NCBI GenBank assembly: GCA_902772795.1 | Contig: CACYBZ010000170.1 | Span: forward strand, 1-5,946 | Direction: 5' to 3' | Source of the DNA: an uncultured Ruminococcus sp. | Lineage (GTDB): Bacteria; Bacillota; Clostridia; Oscillospirales; Acutalibacteraceae | Length of the DNA stretch: 5,946 bases | Shown here: one piece after another, positions 1 through 4,304 of the stretch | Position numbering within the stretch: position 1 is the first letter of the stretch | Layout: the number at the start of each line of letters is the position of its first letter | The notes under the pieces: model-generated | Told to the model about the DNA's origin: nothing | The model's input: the letters and a program-made list of their open reading frames with translations, nothing else | Database searches by the model: none | Position numbers and translations under genes: made by a program

Positions 1-631
1 TGCGGTAAAGACGATTACGTCTGCGGAAGGTGGTATTGCCACATGGAAAAGCAGAAGCGGTCTTGATGACGAATGGTTGTATAATCAGTATATGCTGTAT
101 TCTTTACACGGACAGACCAAGGACGCTTTACACAAGAATTATGCGGGTGCGTGGGAATATGATATTGTCATTCCGGGATATAAATGCAATATGACAGATA
201 TACAGGCAGCGATAGCACTGGTTCAGTTAAGGCGGTTCAGGGAGATTCAGGGCAGACGGCGAGATATTATCAGAATGTACGATAAGGCAATGGACGAAAT
301 GGGAGTAGGTTATCTGCATCATGTAAACAGTGATTTTGTCACGAGTTGTCACATTTATCTTACCAGAGTAAACGGTATCGGACACAGGGAACGTAATGAA
401 ATTATTAATTGTATGGCGGATAAGGGAGTAGCCTGTAATGTACATTTCAAGCCGTTGCCGATGATGACAGCCTATAAGGATATGGGTTTTGTTATTGAGG
501 ATTACCCCAATGCCTATGCACATTATAAAAATGAAATCACGTTACCTTTGCATACGAAATTGTCTGATGATGACGTAAAGTATGTTATTGATTCTTACCG
601 GGAGGTACTGACAGAGTTAAAATTGATATGA
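1..631 (+). CDS. DegT/DnrJ/EryC1/StrS-family sugar aminotransferase (5' truncated)
   Basis: This is the C-terminal part of a PLP-dependent nucleotide-sugar aminotransferase, a family that transfers an amino group (usually from glutamate) to a keto-sugar for capsule, O-antigen, glycoprotein or antibiotic sugars. The reading frame is open from base 2, giving 209 residues. It begins AVKTITSAEGG, the family's PLP-lysine motif, with the Schiff-base lysine at codon 8-10. Next come the conserved GYKCNMTDIQAAIALVQL segment (about 140-240) and the late 'GVACNVHFKPLPMM' and 'ITLPLHTKLSDDDVKYVID' segments typical of these enzymes. Family members run to about 370-400 residues with the lysine near 185, so about 180 residues lie outside the window. 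A TTG at 77 could be read as a start, but it falls after the catalytic lysine and is not the real one. The exact sugar substrate cannot be told. The terminator just downstream makes this the last gene of its transcription unit, probably a polysaccharide locus. Confidence 0.93.
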   Translation, partial: AVKTITSAEGGIATWKSRSGLDDEWLYNQYMLYSLHGQTKDALHKNYAGAWEYDIVIPGYKCNMTDIQAAIALVQLRRFREIQGRRRDIIRMYDKAMDEMGVGYLHHVNSDFVTSCHIYLTRVNGIGHRERNEIINCMADKGVACNVHFKPLPMMTAYKDMGFVIEDYPNAYAHYKNEITLPLHTKLSDDDVKYVIDSYREVLTELKLI

Positions 632-647
632 TTGTCATAATAAGGAA

Positions 648-682
648 AACTGCCGTAAACAGAGGACGGCAGTTCTTCTTTT
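648..682 (+). terminator. Rho-independent terminator after the aminotransferase
   Basis: A perfect 9-bp stem, AACTGCCGT (648-656) with ACGGCAGTT (666-674), encloses a 9-nt loop and is followed by the T-rich run CTTCTTTT (675-682). It lies 16 nt after the aminotransferase stop codon. The reverse strand lacks a comparable U-run, so it should work mainly for + strand transcripts. It separates the sugar gene from the downstream operon. Confidence 0.88.
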
Positions 683-785
683 GTGCAAAAAGAAAACGTA
701 TTTTCAGGAAAACAGCCAGGTAATATTATCTGAATTTGTTGTTGTTTTTCAGGTATAATGAACATTTAGCAAGTAGGAATTAATC
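683..785. other. AT-rich intergenic segment without a gene
   Basis: Between the terminator and the operon promoter I see no coding frame with a ribosome binding site, no tRNA-like fold and no transposon end. The only repeat is TTTTCAGG at 701-708 and again at 746-753, the second copy ending at the upstream TATAAT. That is short enough to be chance. Confidence 0.6.
730..759 (+). promoter_or_regulatory. Possible weak upstream promoter
   Basis: A perfect -10 hexamer TATAAT is at 754-759. The best -35 match at a sensible distance is CTGAAT (730-735, 3 of 6 consensus bases, 18-nt spacer), and there is no TGn extension before the -10. It could be an activator-dependent or minor promoter for the operon, with a leader of about 115 nt. 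It could equally be chance in AT-rich DNA. Confidence 0.3.
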
Positions 786-812
786 TGCAATTTAAGTTGA
801 CAGTAAATTGTA
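786..812 (+). promoter_or_regulatory. Inverted repeat centred on the -35 box (candidate operator)
   Basis: CAATTTA (788-794) and TAAATTG (804-810) form a perfect 7-bp inverted repeat around a 9-nt spacer. One further T-A pair (786/812) follows a mismatch. Half-site centres are 16 bp apart, so both halves face roughly the same side of the helix. The spacer contains the -35 hexamer at 797-802, so a dimeric protein bound here would block RNA polymerase. No regulator gene is visible in the window, so the protein is unknown. AT-rich DNA makes chance palindromes more likely, hence moderate confidence. Confidence 0.5.
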
Positions 813-825
813 AAGGATATATAAT
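797..825 (+). promoter_or_regulatory. Consensus sigma-A promoter of the three-gene operon
   Basis: TTGACA (797-802) and TATAAT (820-825) both match consensus at all six positions and are separated by the ideal 17 nt. Transcription should start near 831-833, giving a leader of about 50 nt that contains the ribosome binding site for the ATPase gene at 883. A promoter this perfect predicts strong transcription unless repressed, and the inverted repeat around the -35 box offers a means of repression. Confidence 0.85.
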
Positions 826-866
826 AATACATAATATATGGTGCGTACTCGTATATTTTTTATGAA

Positions 867-875
867 AAAAGGTGG
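867..875 (+). promoter_or_regulatory. Ribosome binding site deciding the ATPase start
   Basis: AAAAGGTGG (867-875) ends 7 nt before the ATG at 883 and resembles AAGGAGG with one change. The in-frame ATG at 838 has only AT-rich sequence before it and lies about 5 nt after the predicted transcription start, so it could be used only as a leaderless start. This site therefore favours 883. Confidence 0.7.
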
Positions 876-882
876 TATTGCG

Positions 883-2568
883 ATGGCGGATAAAGTATTA
901 TATGAATATATATTACAGGATAAAAATCTGTTGGAAGAAGCAGAACTTCTGCGAAAAAAGTATAAAATAAGGTTAAAAGATATTTGTATAGAGAGAAATG
1001 GCAACAGATATATACCACTGAAACTGACAGATAAATTCAATTATGTTATTCACGTTGACTTTACCACAGACCGTTTCGGTTATCTTACGGACTACCACTG
1101 TGACGGTGGCGAACAGTGTACAGAACATTTTTGTGTTCATTGTCTGTTAGCGTATCAGTATATTACAGAAGAATGTCACATAGATGTTTTATGTTCAGCG
1201 GAGAAAATGCCCGAAACAGCAGAAGTGCCTTTTGAAGAAGTGATGACGCAGAGTAGAACGGAAGCAGAACTTTTTGAAGAGAGAAAAACAGAAACGGATT
1301 TTTGGACAAAAACAGAAGATGATTTTTTGAAGACTCAAGAAGACAATAACTGTTTTTGGGAAAAAGAAAACGAGGGGATATCAGAGTCAGAAAAAGAACA
1401 CAGACAAATGCAGATTCTTTTGGGAACGGATATGAATACAGGCGTACCCGTTTATTTATTGCCGAACAATACAGAGATGGTGTTGAATAACAATGTGGGC
1501 ATTATCGGAACAATGGGAACAGGAAAAACGCAGTTTACCAAATCCCTGATTGCCCAGTTGCACAGCAAACAGGAAGATAATTATGACGGCACACCGACAG
1601 GCATTTTAATTTTCGACTATAAAGGGGATTACAACAAATCGAAAGCGGATTTTGTTTCCGTGACGGAGGCAAACGTTATGCGACCTTACAGGGTGAAATA
1701 CAATCCGTTTGCCTTGCACAAAAGAAAACAGGATATACCGCTTATGCCTTTGCATATTGCCAATACGTTTACGGATACGATTTCCCGGATTTATAATTTA
1801 GGGTCTAAACAGACGAGTGTTCTGCTGGAAAATATTATTGAAGCTTACCGACAGCAGGGAATTTTTCCTGAAGATGAAAGAACGTGGAACAGACCCGCAC
1901 CGACATTTGAACAGGTATACCGTCAGTATGAAATGAATGGTATGGGAAATGTCAGGGATTCATTGTCAGCGGTGATGAGTAAACTGCACAATTTTGTTAT
2001 TTTTGAACCTGACCCGTTAAAGACGGTTTCCCTGACAGCGTTACTGAAAGGAACGGTTGTGATTGACCTTTCGGGATATGACGAAGATATTCAGAGTCTG
2101 ATAATCGCTATTACCCTGGATCAGTTTTATTCGCAGATGCAGGCGGGGGGTTCGAGTAAAACGGACGGAAAATACCGTCAGTTAAAGACGTTTATTTTTG
2201 TTGATGAAGCAGACAATTTCATGAAGATGGGATTCCCGTCATTAAGAAAGATACTGAAAGAGGGCAGGGAGTTTGGTGCAGGCGTGATTCTGTCCACGCA
2301 GAGTTTACAGCATTTTTGCAGTAATAACGACAACTATGCCAAATACATGAACACATGGGTAATTCATAATGTCAGCGATCTGAACAGAAAAGATGTGGAA
2401 TTTGTTCTGAAGCAACAGCAGAAGAGTGAGGAACTGGAGTCATTGTACATGGCAATAAAGGGACTGAAAAAACATCAGAGTATTGTCAGAATTGCCAACG
2501 ACAAGCCGATACTGATTCAGGATAAGCCATTCTGGCAGTTATACAATGAAATGTTAGGGAGAATCTGA
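883..2568 (+). CDS. HerA/FtsK-superfamily ATPase with N-terminal SWIM-like zinc cluster
   Basis: A 561-residue cytosolic protein with no signal peptide or membrane segment. HerA-type ATPases are hexameric motors that move or process DNA. Residues 1-72 are alpha/beta. Residues 72-90 hold HC-x5-C-x4-C-x-H-C-LLA, which resembles a SWIM zinc finger (the C-x-H-x2-x-A end is the clearest part). Residues 110-175 are an acidic linker with repeated aromatic motifs. The ATPase core follows: Walker A GTMGTGKT (209-216), FDYKGDY (244-250, D245), Walker B FIFVDEAD (437-444, D441/E442), GREFGAG (461-467, arginine-finger-like) and sensor STQS (471-474). Core details such as FDYKGDYNK and NPFAL recall, from memory, the ATPase domain of DptH-type proteins of phosphorothioate-linked restriction. 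I chose the start at 883 for its ribosome binding site; an in-frame ATG at 838 would add 15 residues. No NurA-like nuclease partner is in the window. It is the first gene of the operon. Confidence 0.88.
   Translation: MADKVLYEYILQDKNLLEEAELLRKKYKIRLKDICIERNGNRYIPLKLTDKFNYVIHVDFTTDRFGYLTDYHCDGGEQCTEHFCVHCLLAYQYITEECHIDVLCSAEKMPETAEVPFEEVMTQSRTEAELFEERKTETDFWTKTEDDFLKTQEDNNCFWEKENEGISESEKEHRQMQILLGTDMNTGVPVYLLPNNTEMVLNNNVGIIGTMGTGKTQFTKSLIAQLHSKQEDNYDGTPTGILIFDYKGDYNKSKADFVSVTEANVMRPYRVKYNPFALHKRKQDIPLMPLHIANTFTDTISRIYNLGSKQTSVLLENIIEAYRQQGIFPEDERTWNRPAPTFEQVYRQYEMNGMGNVRDSLSAVMSKLHNFVIFEPDPLKTVSLTALLKGTVVIDLSGYDEDIQSLIIAITLDQFYSQMQAGGSSKTDGKYRQLKTFIFVDEADNFMKMGFPSLRKILKEGREFGAGVILSTQSLQHFCSNNDNYAKYMNTWVIHNVSDLNRKDVEFVLKQQQKSEELESLYMAIKGLKKHQSIVRIANDKPILIQDKPFWQLYNEMLGRI
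2556..2561 (+). promoter_or_regulatory. Ribosome binding site of the Hsp70-like gene
   Basis: AGGGAG lies inside the last codons of the ATPase gene, 9 nt before the ATG at 2571. The stop codon (2566-2568) falls between this site and the start, so ribosomes finishing the first gene can reinitiate directly on the second. Confidence 0.65.
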
Positions 2569-2570
2569 AG

Positions 2571-4304
2571 ATGAAAATAGGAATTGATTTTGGAAGCACA
2601 TATTCTACAATTTCCAAGTATAATCCAACCACTGACAATGTAGAGGCACTGCATCTGGAGGAGGGAGCACCTGTCAGCATACCGTCAGCGGTGAGTGTTG
2701 CCAGAAAAGATGGTTCTGTTTCCTGTGGAGATGTTGCCAAAAGTAGGACAGGAAGTATGGCATATACAGTATATGATGGTTTCAAAATGCTTCTGGTAGA
2801 AACCGACCCGAAAGTAATTGCGGCAAAAAAATATACTGATAAATACACACCGAAATATATTACCAGATGTTATCTGGAATCGTTATTGCAAGGGGTCATA
2901 CAGCGGTTCGGCAAAGATGACAAGGTATTGGAAGAAGTGTTCATCTGTATTCCTGAGATATGGAGCAGTCATATCACCACTCTTGACGGCAGAAATTTAC
3001 TGGTGGATATTCTGACAAAAGATATCAATGTTCCTATCAGGAAAGTCAATGTAGTCACAGAACCTGAAGCGGCAAGTGCCTTTTTTGCCCATAACTATGA
3101 GAAAGAAACCAAAAAAAGATTTAACGGACATCTTTTATTGATAGATTACGGTGGAGGCACGTTGGATATTACGCTGACGCAGGTAATTTCTGACGGCAGA
3201 GGAAAAATGGAAATCGGTTACCGTGAAGGTGGCGGTGTAGGAGAGAATCACCCTGACATGACAGGAAATATTTCTTTGGGAAATGCAGGGCTATCCTACT
3301 TGCAGGCGGTTTTGCTGATGGCTCTGAAAGATGCAGGAAAAGCGGTGCATGATTGTGCCAATGCCAGATTCAAGAAAGCGATGGTTGCTTTTGAAAGGGC
3401 ATTGAAGTCCGTGGACGGTATCAGAACCATAGAAGACGTTTTTGGAGAATTCGGCAGTTACAATCATTTTGATGAACTGCTTGAAGAAGACCCTGTGATT
3501 TTTACTTATATTGATTACGATGATGATGTTATCGACATCACGTGTCAGCATTTGCTGAAAGCGTATCAGCAGAGTATCGAAAAAATTCTCAACGATGAAA
3601 TTACCAGCATCAACAGGAGAGTTACCAGACATATCGGCAGAAATCCGTGCAGTCCCGAATCAGGAGCAATGGACGATTTCAAAATTGCCCTGGTAGGGGG
3701 GTTCGGTTCTTTTTACCTTGTCAAGAAACAGATTGCTGAAATTTACAATATCAGTGCAGATAACAAGAATGATATGCGTTTCAAAAATATCCGTACCGAC
3801 CAGAGTGAACAGGCAATTTCGCTTGGAGCGGCGTTGCTGGCTTCGGGCAGGGTGAATTTACAGAAGACAGCACGTTATTCTATCGGTCTGTGCACAAAGG
3901 GAACGGATCAGAAAAGACATCTTTACTATGGAATCAGGTATCATCAGCAGTTGGAAGCAGGAAAACCGTATTTCATCTGTTACAATGATAATCCTGACAA
4001 CAGGGTCATTTATACGAATCTGAAAAATAATCTCAACGAATTTGCGGTGGGATTTTCCGACGAGTTCAACAAATTCACCAAACTACCGCTGAAAAGCAGT
4101 ATTCTGAAAAGACTGGAAGGATTACCGGTAGAAAGCTTGTGGTACATCGGATTTTCGATTGACAATAACAATGTAGTATCCGTACATATTGTACCATATT
4201 ACCGTATGCGGGGAAGAAGTGACGGAATGGTGATTCCACTTGACAGCTATGCCAATATGTTTGACATGACGGCGGTGAAGGAGGAAGACATCAATGAACT
4301 TTGA
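2571..4304 (+). CDS. Hsp70/DnaK-like ASKHA-fold ATPase with divergent C-terminus
   Basis: A 577-residue soluble protein of the actin/Hsp70/sugar-kinase superfamily. All the nucleotide-binding motifs are present in order. Phosphate-1 is IGIDFGSTYS (3-12, D6). A lysine in YDGFKMLL (K72) sits where DnaK has catalytic K70. Connect-1 is VVTEPEAASAFF (161-172), phosphate-2 is LLIDYGGGTLDITL (D192, GGG 194-196, D199), adenosine is ALVGGFGS (VGG 375-377), and connect-2 is SLGAALLASG (GAA 419-421). It should therefore bind and hydrolyse ATP. After about residue 430, DnaK would have a substrate-binding beta-sandwich and helical lid. Here about 145 residues follow that look beta-rich at best (YYGIRYHQQLEAGKPYFI; WYIGFSIDNNNVVSVHIVP), possibly a decayed SBD-beta, with no lid. 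It is 2 nt after the ATPase gene and overlaps the next gene by 11 nt. Filament formation (ParM/MreB-like) is an alternative to a chaperone role. This is not the housekeeping dnaK. Confidence 0.9.
   Translation: MKIGIDFGSTYSTISKYNPTTDNVEALHLEEGAPVSIPSAVSVARKDGSVSCGDVAKSRTGSMAYTVYDGFKMLLVETDPKVIAAKKYTDKYTPKYITRCYLESLLQGVIQRFGKDDKVLEEVFICIPEIWSSHITTLDGRNLLVDILTKDINVPIRKVNVVTEPEAASAFFAHNYEKETKKRFNGHLLLIDYGGGTLDITLTQVISDGRGKMEIGYREGGGVGENHPDMTGNISLGNAGLSYLQAVLLMALKDAGKAVHDCANARFKKAMVAFERALKSVDGIRTIEDVFGEFGSYNHFDELLEEDPVIFTYIDYDDDVIDITCQHLLKAYQQSIEKILNDEITSINRRVTRHIGRNPCSPESGAMDDFKIALVGGFGSFYLVKKQIAEIYNISADNKNDMRFKNIRTDQSEQAISLGAALLASGRVNLQKTARYSIGLCTKGTDQKRHLYYGIRYHQQLEAGKPYFICYNDNPDNRVIYTNLKNNLNEFAVGFSDEFNKFTKLPLKSSILKRLEGLPVESLWYIGFSIDNNNVVSVHIVPYYRMRGRSDGMVIPLDSYANMFDMTAVKEEDINEL
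4278..4284 (+). promoter_or_regulatory. Strong ribosome binding site of the coiled-coil gene
   Basis: AAGGAGG is a perfect anti-SD match 9 nt before the ATG at 4294, embedded in the end of the Hsp70-like gene. It fixes the start of the third gene and suggests that this protein is made at a high level, or at least in proportion to its upstream partner. Confidence 0.85.

Noticed and set aside
227..523. Reverse-strand open frame of 98 codons
   Set aside because: It lies wholly inside the aminotransferase gene, and its product shows no family-like motif. It is a shadow of the real frame.
701..753. Direct repeat TTTTCAGG at 701-708 and 746-753
   Set aside because: It is only 8 bp in AT-rich DNA with no symmetry or conserved spacing to the main promoter, so not supportable as a binding site.
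817..839. ATATAT...ATATAT symmetry around the transcription start
   Set aside because: It is simple AT composition, and the two ATATAT runs are self-palindromic. There is no real extended inverted repeat.
3942..3955. CATCAGCAGTTGGA shared between the Hsp70-like gene (3942-3955) and the coiled-coil gene (5479-5492)
   Set aside because: Both encode HQQLE with common codons, and flanking bases do not match. Chance is the simplest explanation.
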